Source of the DNA: Aphrophora alni
Taxonomy: Eukaryota > Arthropoda > Insecta > Hemiptera > Aphrophoridae
Length of the DNA: 64,000 nucleotides
Direction of reading: 5' to 3'
NCBI GenBank assembly: GCA_963513935.1
Contig: OY740769.1
Span: 36,173,120-36,237,119, forward strand
The position numbers were made by a program, and so were the translations under genes. Shown here one piece after another: positions 38,650 through 53,400 of this stretch; position 1 is the stretch's first letter; every line of letters begins with the position of its first letter. A model generated the notes under the pieces. That model ran no database searches. It saw nothing but the letters and a program-made list of their open reading frames with translations, and was not told where the DNA came from.

Positions 38650-41600
38650 TTGAGATTGAACCATAACTAAATTGGTCAGCAAAACAATTTAGCCTATATT
38701 ATAACCAACCCTTAAAATTATTTTGAGAAAACATTAATTGTTAAATTAGGACTGCTATACTCCAAAATTGTTCAAAAATTCCATTCATTCATATTTCTTT
38801 GTCTTGAGAGTTAATCCTTTATAGTCACTTTTCATTCTCGGCTGATATTCTACTATAAACTTACAGCGGTTCTAATAAAAAAATAATCATTCCGTATATC
38901 ATCAATAAACCTAAACGTAAAACACAACTTTTTTTATATAATCTGTCCACAACTTAATATAATTTTTGACACAAAAACTTATACTCTAATATGGATAAAA
39001 AGTGTTTTATATTTAAATGGTCCATATTTGATCCTAGGGATACAGTTTCATATACAAAAACAACAACAAGAAACCATGAATTAAAAAAAAAACTTTTCTG
39101 AGCAAAATAAATCAACATTTTAATTGCAATCAACACATATACTCTTACCAGACCAGACAGAACAACAATGTTTCCATCTGTGGAATGCAAAATCTTTAAT
39201 AAATCATTGACCGTTTGTATGATAATGGAGAAAAAGGCTTCTGTGTTAGGAAAATATATTGCTGAAGGGTTGTTTGTGTATGAGGACAAGGATGACTGCT
39301 CTAGAATCAAATTGAAAGAGGGATGAATCTGTATGGGTACAACGATTGCTGTGTTAGGATTAAATTTCTGGAGTGATGTTTGTGTAAGAAGCGGGGATCA
39401 TTTTTCAATTACCTTTTCATTTTTTGCAGGATGATTTTTGTTAAGTTTTGATTATTGGAATTTATTTATAGTGTAGTATTATTAAGTGAAAAGAAAGTTT
39501 GGATGTAAGAGAATCTGATTTGTTTTATACTCAGGAGTTCCATTGAAAAATAACTATTACCGCAGGTTAGAAATAAAGTTTTTAGAGAACTGTAATAAAT
39601 TAATGGAAACATTGCAGTACTAAACTCAACGAATATAGATTTAAAATAACTTACGTCAAGACTAATATAAAAATAATTTTAGTTAAAGACTAAGCTTGTT
39701 TACGGGAAATCATGTACAGTGAGAAAATGAAACGATGAGAACTGTTTTTAATAACTGCCTATTTTAGGAGACAAGCGAAGCTCTTTGGTTTATTTGGCAA
39801 TCTCTAACATGAAACTATATTGTGCGTAGCGAAAATTTACTGAAAATGTACATGATAAAATCTCTAACATATTGCTTCAATCATTCTGAATGGGGAGCAA
39901 CATCTAGTACAAATCTCGCATATTATAGTTTATTAAACAAAAACTTAAAACAGACCCATTCAAATATTTTAATATATCCTACAGAAGTTATATATTTTAC
40001 ATAAGTGCACGTGGTGCTAATTGTTTCAAACAACAACATAAATACTACAAACTATTAGTACCACTCAATTAAAGTAATATATGCGCTATAACAAGGTTAC
40101 GTTATTTAATAATTTCTAAAAAAAAACTTATAGAATTTGAAAACCACCTCTTGACAAAAATGCAACAAATAATGGGAAATATGCACCTCTCCCATCCACA
40201 GAAGATATTTTATTTTCGTTTTGTCTCGTTCGATGTACGCCTAAATTTCTTTCTTACTACAAAAAATTTGCGAAAGAAAAAAGTAAATATATTTTTCAAT
40301 AGAATTGTACTAAATGAAAGGTCACTAAATCCATGTTACTAAATGAAATATATTCAAATATCCCACAACTAACATTTAATTTTCAACTAAAAGAGAGTTC
40401 AGTGATTAGATAGTTTATAATTAGTATGCAACTGAAAAACAACTTAATTACGATGAAGACATATTTATTGAAATGTCTTGTTTGTTTAAATAGACCATTC
40501 AGTAGATATTTAGTTTTTATTTCTTTTTTATTTAACTATTCAATATTCTACAATTAATTGTGGTTCATTCAAAGTAGTGTTATAAGTGTGTTATGAACAC
40601 TCTCAGTAGAGTTCACAAGTGTGATCCATTTACACAATTTGGTATCTCGGTTTGGTTTTAAGCAATTTTGGTGATGTTCGACAATATTAAAATTCTAATT
40701 TAAATTTTATCAGTCAATTTTCAATTATTAAAACATGTTATTATAACAACACAGCCGAAGGTGTACAAGCCCTATTATTTGTAGATTATAAAATTGTCAA
40801 CCAATAATACACAAAAGGGTTTTCGACTATAAATAATGAGCCATAAAAAAACTTAAAAATATAAAATAAAACAATTTACACATTTTACAAGACACAACAT
40901 TTTACACATTAGAAAAACAACAACTGTATAAATTGTAAATTATTAAATTTATAATTAGTTAGGAACAAGTTTTTACAAAAATTATGGCTTAATTATTCCA
41001 AAATAGTACTAGAATATAACAATATTTTCTTCATGATTGAACCTAAATAAGCTTTTAATTGACACTTTGAGTTGCTTATTTGCAATAACGAAATCAGAAA
41101 ACTAGTGTTTGCATTAATTAACAAATAATATAATAACATTCAAGACTTTTCACATCAGCTATATTGAGTATTTTATAATACATTTTAATTCTGTTGATTT
41201 ACTAATTATACCTTGATTAGATTGTGCTTCGTCCGTTTTATACACGATGCTAAAGTTCTGTAGATTTTTGAATCAAGTTTTATAAGTTTAATATATTAGA
41301 AATACATAGCTCGTCATGCACCGACCGTAGTTTCTAAAACCTGTTTAATAATATTTCCATTAATTCAGTAATTTTTATCATTGAGTATTTTATAATAGTA
41401 GAGATCTAAAAGTTTTTGTAACTCATTAAATAAAATCGATTAAGCGGGGGAAAAAAAGTTATTACACCTTAAATGCGCTGTTCATAATGTACTATTTGTA
41501 AAAAAAATATATAATTTTTTCAAACAACTAAATACAAATCTTGAAGAGTTTATGATGAATGAAATCAAACGGAGAGGTTTTTGTATAAGATCGTAATTAT

Positions 41601-42942
41601 TGCAAAATTGATTATGTAATTTATTATGGTATTTCTCAACACGTATAGCTTCATAGTTAGACAGACAAACAATTGTTAACCTTCAGTGTATGTGAGTTTA
41701 AAAATGTGCCATGAATTTAGCTTAACTATTCTTGAGTAACAGAATTGTTCTACAAGTGGGTTCTACCCGAAATGATTTAAGACGTATAAGACAAGTTATG
41801 GAAGAAACAACTTTTGACATATTTATATGATGATTCCGAACAGGAAGAAACGATATATTTGTAACAATCACAATCTACATTCGCTTTTAATACTTTCCCT
41901 CAAGACCAAAACCTGTCTACATTCAGCGGAATATATATAATAATCATAAAAATCGATAACTCTAATAATTGTACTTTTCGTTTATTTTCTATAGTATATA
42001 AGTTTTTAAAAAAGTTTGCCAAATACAAAGATGAATCGAGAGAAAAAGTTTTATTTACGGTTAAATATTAAATGTTTTTTTTTTTTAAATTAGATTAACT
42101 GAAAACTGTGATGCCTCAGGATATCATGAGTTACTTTTACCCACAGTAAATGTTTTGTTTTTTGAAAACCATAATTGGAAAGTTTTCCACTTCACCATTT
42201 GTAGGAATATAAGTTATATTAGATTGGTATGTTGAGCCTCCTGCACTCAGTGTCAATATATCTGAAATGAAAATAATTTTCTCTTTAAAAGGAGTTTAAA
42301 AATACATAATTTCATTTATTTCCTCATTTCGAGATATTAGGTATATCAAAGAAATCTTATCTATATTGAACTTAACTATTGTGTCAATATTTAAAAATAA
42401 AAATTCATTATTGAAATATATTAAATTCAGGAAAAGTAAATTGTATTAAATATTTATTACAATGTTGATATTATTTTGTGTGTACCTTATACGTGTTTTT
42501 TTCAGGTGATATATATTAAAATCCGTGTTTGTGCTCATTAAATTGATAGTTATAAGATATAATATAAACATACAAATTTTAATTGTAGATTAAAATTTAA
42601 AAACAACCTCTTCGAAACAATACGACCTTTGAGAAATAATTAAGTACATAGAACTTGAGCAAAGAAAACAAAATAAGGTTACAAGATAAATTTGAAGGAA
42701 AATTAAAAATTTTAAAACCTAAAATTTGTGAGCTGTTGATATGTAGGGAATGCTTGCTTGTGACTTCAAACGAATTAACGACTTTTTCTTGTCGACTGCC
42801 TGTGTAAGTTAGTGTGTTAACATCGTCTGATCTTGGAGCTAGAAAAAAGTAGACTCATGAACGCATTCACTACAGTACCGTCGTGTTGCACGTTTTATAT
42901 CTCATTAATTATTTGTATACATCTTCTCTTGTATCGATAAAC

Positions 42943-42965
42943 ATGTGTGTGTGCGCGCGCGCGTG
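42943..42965. repeat. Alternating purine-pyrimidine tract (Z-DNA-prone)
   Basis: (GT)n runs directly into (GC)n: ATGTGTGTGTGCGCGCGC and onward for about 22 bp of strict purine-pyrimidine alternation. Such tracts readily adopt Z-DNA in vitro. It is unusual here because CG dinucleotides are rare in the neighbourhood. Confidence 0.85.
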
Positions 42966-45617
42966 CTTTTTTGTGTTGTTTCTTTATTTTCTTGACAATG
43001 AATTTTTCTAATTAAATATAACTAGTTGGGTTTTAAAGACTGTTGAGGCTGCGTTTACAACAATTTTGTGTACTATATTTAAGAAAAATGAAGAATATAA
43101 TTGTTTCATTGTTGAAATAAATACATTTATTGTTATTAAAATATATAATTCAATTCTGTGAAATGATTTTACATTAAAATACAATTAATGATACATTAGT
43201 ATATGGAAAAAAAATAGTATGTAATTTTTAACTTTGTAATTTACTCAGGATACCGTAATGAACCTACAGTTTGACACGTTGATATTTCACAAATAATGGA
43301 ATACAATAGTCAGATGTATTTCTTTATGGATATTTTTCTTAATGATGCAACATCTAAAGTTTTAATATTTTTTGTAGAAGTTGTGTGTCATTTCACCTAC
43401 AATGTCAAAATATGTGGATATTAAATACAAATATTGCATGTAAGAAGTCCCTCTAAACCGTCCTGGACCTGGTTATTCAATAGGCGATTATTTAATTACC
43501 CAGTGAATTTGAAAACTCGCTTTCCTTCACAACATATTAGTCACTCTATTAATTTATCCAGTGTTAATTATCTTCACCTTCCTAAAGAACTACCTCTTTG
43601 CTGAAAAATATTGTTGAATTTTACTGCAAATGGAATTTTACTTGGTACTATTTGCTAGACGATGGTGTATTAAAGTTGTTACAGAAGTTGTTAGTCTTCC
43701 TGATTTTTCCTTCTCATCAAGATAGGATCTCTGGTTTGATAGAAGTGCAGTATATTTTGAATTTTGGTCACACACTTTGGAAATAATAGAATCCTTTTAA
43801 AATATTTAGTACGTTAAGATATTCTAAGAGGAATGATTATATATACATTATAACAACTTATAACTGTTGTTGCACAGACTGATTCTCTCTTTCGGAAAAC
43901 CTACATACCATATAAAAATTCATCGATATTACTATAGTTAAAATGGTCGAAGAAACTATCTCTAATAATTGTTGTTTTTGTCTTAGTGAATATCAAATAA
44001 TAATAGAAATGAAATACAGAAAAACTTTAGAATTAATTTCATTTCTCTCCATTTCGTCTTAAATTATTAACTCACTTTGTTTTATTGACTAATTATGTTA
44101 AAAAATTACAATATATGAAACTATATTTTGCTTTGAAATACTTTCTTACAAGTTATTTTTCACATGATAACATTATAGGATATAAAACTTGCTCACAGAT
44201 AGTAAGAGATAATTATAAATTCCAGCAAAATAAGTTACCTTTATATCAAATGTATTCATATGCTTTAATCGGTTTAAGCACAGTTTTATTGCATTTCATG
44301 TCAAAGAGATAAGCCTTAAATGAATTACACGCTAACATCATAGAGATTGTATGTACCAATTTTCAAATTTAATTATAAATCATATGGAATTATAACTGAA
44401 AGGATTTCAGTTTATATGAATATAATATCCATCTTTATGTACAAACCTATGAGAGTTAAACTTTAATTGGAAGAAATAGTAAGCGTATTGTAAAATATTT
44501 TATTCAAAACTCTTAAGGAGTGTAAGAGGGATGATTGGTGTATGTATAAGAAAATATGTAATTAAAAGAAAAATAGAACAGTAGCCTACATTTTGAATGC
44601 ATCAATATAACTCCTTCCCATTAGAATCATATTTGGCACTCGTGATGTAAACGTATAAACATTTAAGATTTATATAAATGATATAATTATTTGTCAAAAT
44701 ATAATCTGATATAAAACTAAAATTACATAACAATTACTTTGTTCCTCGCTGATACATTCAATTCATTTTAATAATGTATGTTAAATTTGACCATTAACTG
44801 TATGAAGTTATTCTAATTGGAATCCATTCTATCCTGTAAAATGTTATTTTGTTTTTAAACAAACTTTTGTAGTCAATATTTGTTTCATTTATTTTTAAAT
44901 AATATACCCTAATAAGCCTATTTAAATGTTTTATATTTTATAATATTATAAGCATTATAATTATTTTCAACCTCCGTTAATTAAAGTAAATAAATCATCT
45001 AGTATAAATACTTGCATTGCTTATTGAAGCTATGTAATTAATGAGATCCCTAAAGTAATTTAGTTTATTTTGCTCATGATTTAACTTAGTTTGGTTTTGA
45101 GTTCAAATTTATAATTACTCTTATTATATTTTTATAACACATATTTAACTTTAGTTTCTACTTTATAAGTAATATTATAATTTTATAATAAGTATAATTA
45201 AAACTTGGGGGATCAAACATTATCTTGAAATTAGATAGTTTTGGTATTAAAATATGAACGACTAATTGATTAGTTTTTGTCTTAATTAATCAATATACAA
45301 TTTAAACTAAACGTATAAGGTATAATAAGATCCAGAAAAAGCTAAAACTTTTTATTAAGAGAAACAAGTTGTGATATATAAATAAAATATTAATTCAACT
45401 ATGTCAAACTTAGAGTATTACAGTATTTTCAAAAAGTTCTTAAAGAAGCACCAAACAAAAATAAGCTAGACTTTTCAAATGGAACATACTTTATCCCAGT
45501 TTACTTTGACGTATCTTCCCACTTTGTCCTAAGAACTAAAAACTTGTTTACACGTAACAATTGTAAATTATGGTTTAGTTGTTTAAACATCGTCATCATC
45601 AATAAAGTAATTATGGA

Positions 45618-45637
45618 TTTTTTTTTTTTTTTTTTTT
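45618..45637. repeat. Poly-T tract
   Basis: About 20 consecutive T. No retroposon body is recognisable beside it. Confidence 0.9.
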
Positions 45638-47278
45638 ACTTGAGTTTTTAGACTAAAATTTTTATTTTATTTGTGTACTTTTTTAGGCAATTAATTCTTT
45701 TTTACTCTTACATGCACGAAAATTGAATAGAGCAATCAATAGAAATATTTATTTACTCTAAAATCCAATATATCACTCCACTCATGTAATTCTACTTAAA
45801 CTCTAAAGGAACATATTTTCCACAAAAATATGATAAATAATTCATTAATATTCAAAACCGTCTATTATGAAGAGTCACGTTTTCTTTAAAAGCCTAAACC
45901 CGATGAATACATTTTTGATTTGTGTGGTCAGGGACTGATCCTTCTATAATATGCAGAAAACGTCCATGCCAATCTGTTCACAAGCTTTAACAGCAACAAT
46001 ACATGTAATTATAAGATTTGTTTCTATTACTGAATTGATAAAAATCATCGATGAAAGTTAAGTTAAATAAAACTACAATTTCCTCTGATCTAGTTGGATT
46101 TCTATTTTAAAAGTCCTTTAAATAGTATAATGATAATAATATTTCCAACAGATATGTTAAATTTAAAATTTACGATAAGGATTACGTCCATTTAGACTTT
46201 AAGTTTGAATTAATCTGTACATAATTCAAATAGAATGTTCTTGATAAGGAACGTGTACTTGTAATACAAACATAAATATTGACTTAAAAAAAAAAAATTG
46301 AGCCTATGAATTTTGCGACTAACATGACCTAGAGATCAATGAGACCAATTCAAATACATGCAAGTATGAAATTAATTTATGTAATATACATAGTTTTATT
46401 TATATTCACACAAATATCTGAGCTTTAAAATCAGATATATGTTATTATCTACAATAATTCTAAATGCCGTAGAAAATACTCCGTTGTCGGAAAAATCTTC
46501 AATAAAGCTATTTCCAAATAATGATAAAATAACACCATCATTATGGAATGTTTGAAAGAATTAAATATAAAATTCATTTCTGTCACTTGTAAAATCAAAT
46601 TTTAGAAAATCCGATGAAAATATGAATGAAAATATATAAGTTTCCTCAACAAACACTTCATTGTTTTTAAGCAAGGCATTGTTTCCAGAACTAAATCGTC
46701 TTCACTTGTTTATAATTACAAAAGTTATATGTTACGAAACTTATATAATAACAAGTTGCAAGCTAGAATAATGAGTTACGATTCCCCCAAGCTTATGGCA
46801 AAGCTGGAATAATGAGTTAATAAGGAAACTAATTACATCTCATATTTAATTGTGTTCACAATGTTGATTAATTAAATCACCATGTATATAATTTCAAAAA
46901 ATCAACTCTAAAACGAATAAAAACGGGGGTGTATTTCGGTTTGTATATCTGTAATAAACTTAACATGATATTTTCGTCATTGAAATATTGCTTGTTATCG
47001 TCATAATGCAGGTGTTATTTTAACTTACTTTTCCTTTCAAGTAGTTAAAATGTAAATAATTTTAGTTTTTTCAAACAAAAAAATAATATTATTAACTTAA
47101 AGTTATTCATTAACTCTAATAAAATGCATTTAACTATGAAGAAAATCTTAAATGAAAATGGAGTTTTAACTATTTACACATCTTAACAACACAGTTGAAT
47201 GAGTTTGCTAGTACACGATAACAAAATGTTAAAATTGAGACACACTTATTCCTTTTTGTTATTCTACGGATCATTCTG

Positions 47279-47310
47279 TATAAAAGACATTTTTCGTGAA
47301 TAACTTCAGT
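47279..47310 (+). promoter_or_regulatory. Core promoter of duplication copy 2 (TATA box + initiator)
   Basis: TATAAAAG at 47279-47286 and TCAGT at 47306-47310 (A at 47308 as +1, first TATA T at -29) align with the promoter at 33998-34028. The sequences between the two boxes differ, but the boxes, their spacing and the downstream AGTCAAGAAAT are kept. This selective preservation argues that the site is or was functional. No downstream coding frame is clear. Confidence 0.55.
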
Positions 47311-47460
47311 CAAGAAATATTCAACCCCCACAGTGGAAGGTGGTGCTGATTTGAAATAACCGAAAGATACTGATATAATATAATACTATAAGGGTTACTT
47401 TAATTAAACAACGCATATGACTGTGTCTATCAACGCCGTAACTTACGTAATAACTGTAAG

Positions 47461-50400
47461 ATTATAATGGTATTTGATATAGAAGTTAATTGTTTTAAAC
47501 GAGTTATAAACCAACCGTCTATCCCTTTTCGTTGCTATTTGCTCCCTAGTGGTATTAACATTATTTCTTATGGTCACCCAAATCGTTTGTACATTCCATA
47601 TTTCCGTGACTTTGACGCATCTTTTAAGAATAATATCTATAAAACAGAGTGATATTTCAAGTATAGTTAAAAAATGACAAACTCATCACTTATTTAAAAT
47701 GGAATAAAAATTTTATTTTAACATCTGAGATTAAGGAGGTACAAAATCTTATGATTATATTTATATATTTCAATTTTATTTTACATTATTTGACCAATTT
47801 CTTCCCGTGAAGTAATGATAAATATTAATAAAATAATGTATGTTAAAATTGGAGCGAAATATAAATCAATGGCCTAAGAACTAATTTTCTTCTCGTCATA
47901 TAAATTTTCATTTTCTTTACAAATATGTCTTCAGTTATTCACGAATTTAATTTCAAAAATAAATTAAATGTTCGACCGTAGTAGAGCTGAAGGGAGCATC
48001 CTTGAAGGGAGAATTTTTATATTAAACTTTAGTTGAGACATTTTTTAATTAAAACCTAATTGTCAACTTCGACAAACTAGAATATTGTATTATCCATTCA
48101 ACTTTTGTAATATAAATATATATCAAAACCAAATAAAAACTCGGCATATATTTTACACGTCTTCTTTCGTTTTCATTACAATTTCTATGTCTAAAAAACT
48201 TTTAACAAAAGATAAATTAATTGAGTTAAAAACAATTGTGTTAATAAGAGTTCCAAATGTATTACATTTTTTTTTAATCATTAATTCAAAAAACAAATAT
48301 AAAATTTTCTTCATTTTGCTGCATATACTTCACTTTATTTCATTAAATAATTTTATTCAAAGGTGATTTTCCCGGTTTATTGAAAAAAACTCTGTTAATA
48401 CAATTACATCAAAATAGTAAAACAAATCTATCTCATTATCAAATAATTATAAAATCAATAATATTATTGAATTAAATAGCAGAGAAACTTATGTTTCTAC
48501 ATGTGTAATCACTGTTGGTTGGAGCTTTATTAAATGTCCTATACAATCACAAATTTAAAAATGCAAATGTAATTATTAAAACTAAAATTAAATACGTTGA
48601 GGTGTATTTGTGAAAATTATTTGCAATTTGCGTGATTTAAAAACGGTCACTTCCGTTCCATAATATATAAATTTACAATGTAATTGTAATTTATTTATTA
48701 GATTTTAACAGATAAATTTTAAAAAAAGAGTAATGTTTGAGTTCTTTTTCTTGGCGGTCTATTTGATTTGTATGAAATCAAAAAGAAACGGTTTTGGCCT
48801 AGCATCGTGAAGATGTTCGAGTGCTGCCGATGGTAGCGAATTATGGTTGAAATTATTCCAGTTTTGGCGAACAGATCATGATCAACTAACTTTCACCATT
48901 GACTAAATCATTAATCATTGTCAAAGTTAACTAATTCTGTTTAGTGCATTCAGCCATACAAATGTCATATTAAAACTGAATTTTGTAAACATGCATCCTT
49001 AAATGTTTATGAAGCACGTACTAAACAATTGTTTTAGGAATACCAATTTCTAAACTGTTTCAAGATAATAACTATTTTGAATACGCATTAATTATCTTAA
49101 ACGCTAAAAATTATGGTTCAATATTGGTTGACGGCCCAGGAATATCTAGATATCCTCATTTTCAGTACCTTTAAATAATATAATTATATTATACGGATTA
49201 TGTTTTTAGATAGAGTTTGTCCTTACAAAATAAAGTTTCGTTGCATCAACTGATTTAAATTCAGCAAATCATAAAACAAAAAAAGTTTTCTAATAAACAG
49301 TGGCCATTACGATGAAAGCCGGGAGCATCATTGAGTTTCTATATCTTTCTACTCGGTTCTATAGCGTCTCCCCATTCCAATTCATCACAACTACAAATAA
49401 CGAAATTTCCAACATTTTTAAAAATCACATAGGTTAATTATTCATATATCCGTTTACAACTGATATCAGGGACACAAGCTTTGATGATTCCATATGTTTC
49501 TACTTGTGATCTCTGATTTCGAATTTTGCATCGGTTTGTACTAATCAGGTCCTCGTATGCCACCAATTTAATGAAACATCAAATGATTATTTGTTTTTAT
49601 TGACGGTATTAAAAGTAATGTTATTAAACAATTTGATGAGTTTTAAATATTAATGTTTTAGAATAACATTGAATTAAGTATTTACTAGAGTTTATGGTTT
49701 TTATTACTCACCTTCTCATCCTCTAATAAAAAGCCCCATGCCTGCTGTATAACATGAATTATATCCACTTTACTTTCGTACACTTATTCCAAACCGTTCC
49801 GTCATTTCACTGACTTTTGTATTACATTATTCACTGACGAGCTCATACAGACCGCGCGCACTCTGTGCATGGGAAAAAATAATAATATCAGAACGCCAAT
49901 GTATTTTATATAAAAAAGTAACGTAATGTTTTCTGCAGACACTCTATAAACTATAAGAACAAAGTAATGTATGTGGTAATAGAAAATTATTTCACTTGAG
50001 TCCTGCAAACACTGGACATTATTCAATATGATTGATTTAGGTGGAATTTGGGGTTGTAGGGAAATTAATTGTACGTAGTTCTTACCTAATAAATCTACCA
50101 ATGAAATAAACGTAGGATGCCGCAAATACATAGCGGCTATTATGGAGACATTATAGAGACTACATTTTAATTTGAAATTTCAAGTTATTTACAGTTAGTC
50201 ACCCGACTATGTAAAATTTTTAATTTTTTAATATGGTTTATAAATATAAACATAAAGACCTATGAAAAATAACACGTTATATACAAAATAATTACTAGTC
50301 AAAAAAAGTATAGGGTCTTGACAATTAGTACACATTTGAAATGTCAGAACTGCTTCTCTACGACTAAATTTGACTCCCATAAAATGTCTCATATGGACAA

Positions 50401-53400
50401 AATACCTGACTTTTAGTTAAATTAATTTATTTGCATTGCTTAGAATGACTCAAGACATAGTGATTCGAGGGTTTAGCCGAATGTACGACAGGAATGGATA
50501 CCGGTGATTAAATAACTATGTCTTGTCTGAGAACGAAATTTCGAGAGCTCAGCAAGTAGAAGTGTGAAATCAAGCTGATTGAGACTGACAGACATTCAAA
50601 GCTTGAGAAGTAGGAAGAACGTCTGGGTGGAGATTCTACTTTAATTATATGATTTTCCTAATGCTACCCCCCCCTTGTTGTGAAACTTTTCTGGCTAGTT
50701 ATATTGCTGTGTCTTGTTCTTATTGTTTAAACCGTTTAATTCAATTAAATATTAGAACTATACATTTAATAATAATTCTTTTACATTCATTAAAATATTT
50801 TTAATATTTATGCAAATATATATCTAATAATATATAATTGCTAACCAAGTATTATTATTAATAATCATGAGCATAAGAGGTATTTTCCTTGACTGTGGAA
50901 ATAGTGAGTCGAGAACATCAGGGAATTTTCTTAAAATTATTCCATGAAAAAGGATTCTTAATAATTGTTTTTCAAATCATTAAAATAATCAGTACTTCAA
51001 TTTGAATAATGTCCAATATACATAAGTGTCTAAAAGTCATCAGAACTTGTAAGGGTTTTAAAACAATTTGTGTTTATTTGTGGTTTTGGGTTCAGGATAA
51101 ATATTGACATTTGTTTAATTGAACTTAGCGTATTAAAAATATTGATATAATTTTCATCGAAATTAGTCAAGGAACAATAATTTTAATAATACTTGATAAT
51201 TTATATCAATTTTTATTCTCCACCCTATATTAATTAGTAGTATATGTTTTTATCATCATCGGTGCACAAAGTAAAGTGTTTAAAAATATACTGGACATTT
51301 TTAACAGATTTTTACTCAAATATAGTCTTTCCAGTATCACTCGTGACAAACTCCAACTACGTGATCTGCGCGACTTGATCCCATATAAGTGTTAGAAATT
51401 ATAGTCCCCAAAATAGTTTTTTTCCCAAAAGGGGGATGAATTAGAGACACCATCAGGATAATAGCTTCCAGATTTGGGACGCCCGGTTCAACCGGTTTAT
51501 CCACTAAACCCTAACCTCTTTCCAAGATCCTGGTCCAGAACTACTTTCGCATTGCATCAAGAACTTCTAAGAAATCCATTTAATGTCAGAAATTGTGTTA
51601 GATAGACCTTCACTCATAATTTGAAAATAATAAATAAATTAAAGTTTTATTTAATATCTCTGAGACGTAGTGACTAAAATAAATTGTATTTAATACTTCC
51701 AGAGACCAAGCACAAAAATTCTTGCACGAGTCCTTGCCAATTGGAATAAGCATTTCCAAGATAAAACAGGTTTTTATGTCCTTACATCATTAATGCATTA
51801 GCAACCTAAGCTACTCGGAACTGGAATTCTGGCTCTCCTTGCAATAAAACAAAATTGTTCAGTAGAAGATTTTTATCAATATATTTTATTATTTAATTCA
51901 TTGTATTAATTTGAAAAAAAAAATGATACCACTACCTCTTTGCCTTCAAATTCCTGAAGAAATCGATTATAAGACGAAATCGTTGAACAAAATTTAAATA
52001 AAGAGCTTGCTTTTAAATATAAATTGGTAATTTTAGAAAATATCAAAAAAGTTATTACCAAAACTTACCTTTATCTTTTCGAATTTTGATTTGAATAAAA
52101 AATCATTCGGGCTATCCCAAAAACGTCAATACATATATGTCAAGTTGTAAGTGATAAAATACTTGTTATTTTGCAATTGAAACGAAGTAATAACAGTAAT
52201 TGGAGTTTTATGTTTTGTTTTAATGTAAATAGTATCACTTGGTATTCAAAACTAATCATCTAACTTTCATAAAATAAATGTATTAATTACTTAAACAACT
52301 GTCATTCATTATTTTTGAATTTTTTAAGATGAAAATCATTTGTATAATAATATATAAAGAACAATTTGATCTTTTCCTATTCTAAGCTGAATGAGTTGTG
52401 ATCTTAATATTAAATAAGGATAGGTCATTTATCATGATAATTTTATGATATAATTGTGTAAGTATATACGATTCAAGCGTGTCTGAAGAATTCTATTGTC
52501 ATGTGTGTAAATATGTGCTGAAATATGTATAAATGTTTTTTTGTCCATAAATCCCGTCAATAACGCGTTATTCAAACCATAAAATGAAAACTATAAATTT
52601 GTCCCATCATGGACTTATCAGAACTAAAAATGTAGTGCCCAATATGAGACTTATTTGTTTTCATACTGAAATATATAAATTAGGTATTAAAATACAACTT
52701 GATATTCTTTTATATCATATATTTTACCTTTTCAGAACATATAAAGAAACTGAATTTAACTTTTTATATTTTTTATTATTTATGCAATTGTTTCATTTAA
52801 GGGGTGAAAAAAGCAGTGCCAAAAGACCCCTCCTTTTAGTAATGTAAAAATATTTATAATTATCGATTAGATTATAAAATTCAAAACTTTATACGTTATT
52901 TAACTAATTGTTCCCTTTATACACATAATAACTGACAAAAAAGTCGACAAAATATTTAGCCACTACAACGTTTTTTTTTTAAAAAAATTACGTTCAATAT
53001 TTTCACAGGTCCTACAAATGAACAGTTCATCCACCACACAGTCCTAATGTCTACCTAAAACACCATTTACGTTGTCACCATGGCTCCCCAGCTTTATCCT
53101 TTGAATTTATTTATAAACCCTCAATAAAATATAAATTAATAAATGAAAAAGTATATATGTTTTTAGTTTCAGACTTGAATATAGTATACGACTGTCACAT
53201 AATGCGTTTTCTCTTTTAAGAAATTTATTTTATTCACGTCATATATCTTCGGTAATATTTCATTATTTAGTGATAATTCAGATATTGTAGAGTTTTACGT
53301 TTGTCTTAACCCCGTGGCATCATTTTAAGAATATATGACAACGTACGAGACTATTTGTATACCTGCGTTACATATTGTTTCAAGGGCGGTGGTCCAACTG

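Larger units (their letters stand above)
35600..47460. repeat. Tandem segmental duplication, copy 2
   Basis: Counterpart of 25200-34170 in the same orientation. It is about 3 kb longer: the offset jumps by about 1.4 kb between 37.1 and 39.2 kb, where a (TA)n run also sits, and by about 1.1 kb between 41.3 and 44.5 kb. Exon-like islands here carry in-frame stops and a lost splice donor relative to copy 1, so if the islands were ever coding this is the more decayed copy. Confidence 0.85.

Noticed and set aside
38954..39310. 118-codon minus-strand frame
   Set aside because: It overlaps a conserved duplication island, but runs through the point where copy 1 has a splice donor into A+T-rich intron-like sequence. 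Only the island part is of interest.
49802..50131. 109-codon minus-strand frame
   Set aside because: Aromatic- and Ile-rich background composition, no motif, no start context.
51340..51560. Balanced-composition stretch as a possible exon
   Set aside because: All six frames have early stops and there are no paired splice signals.
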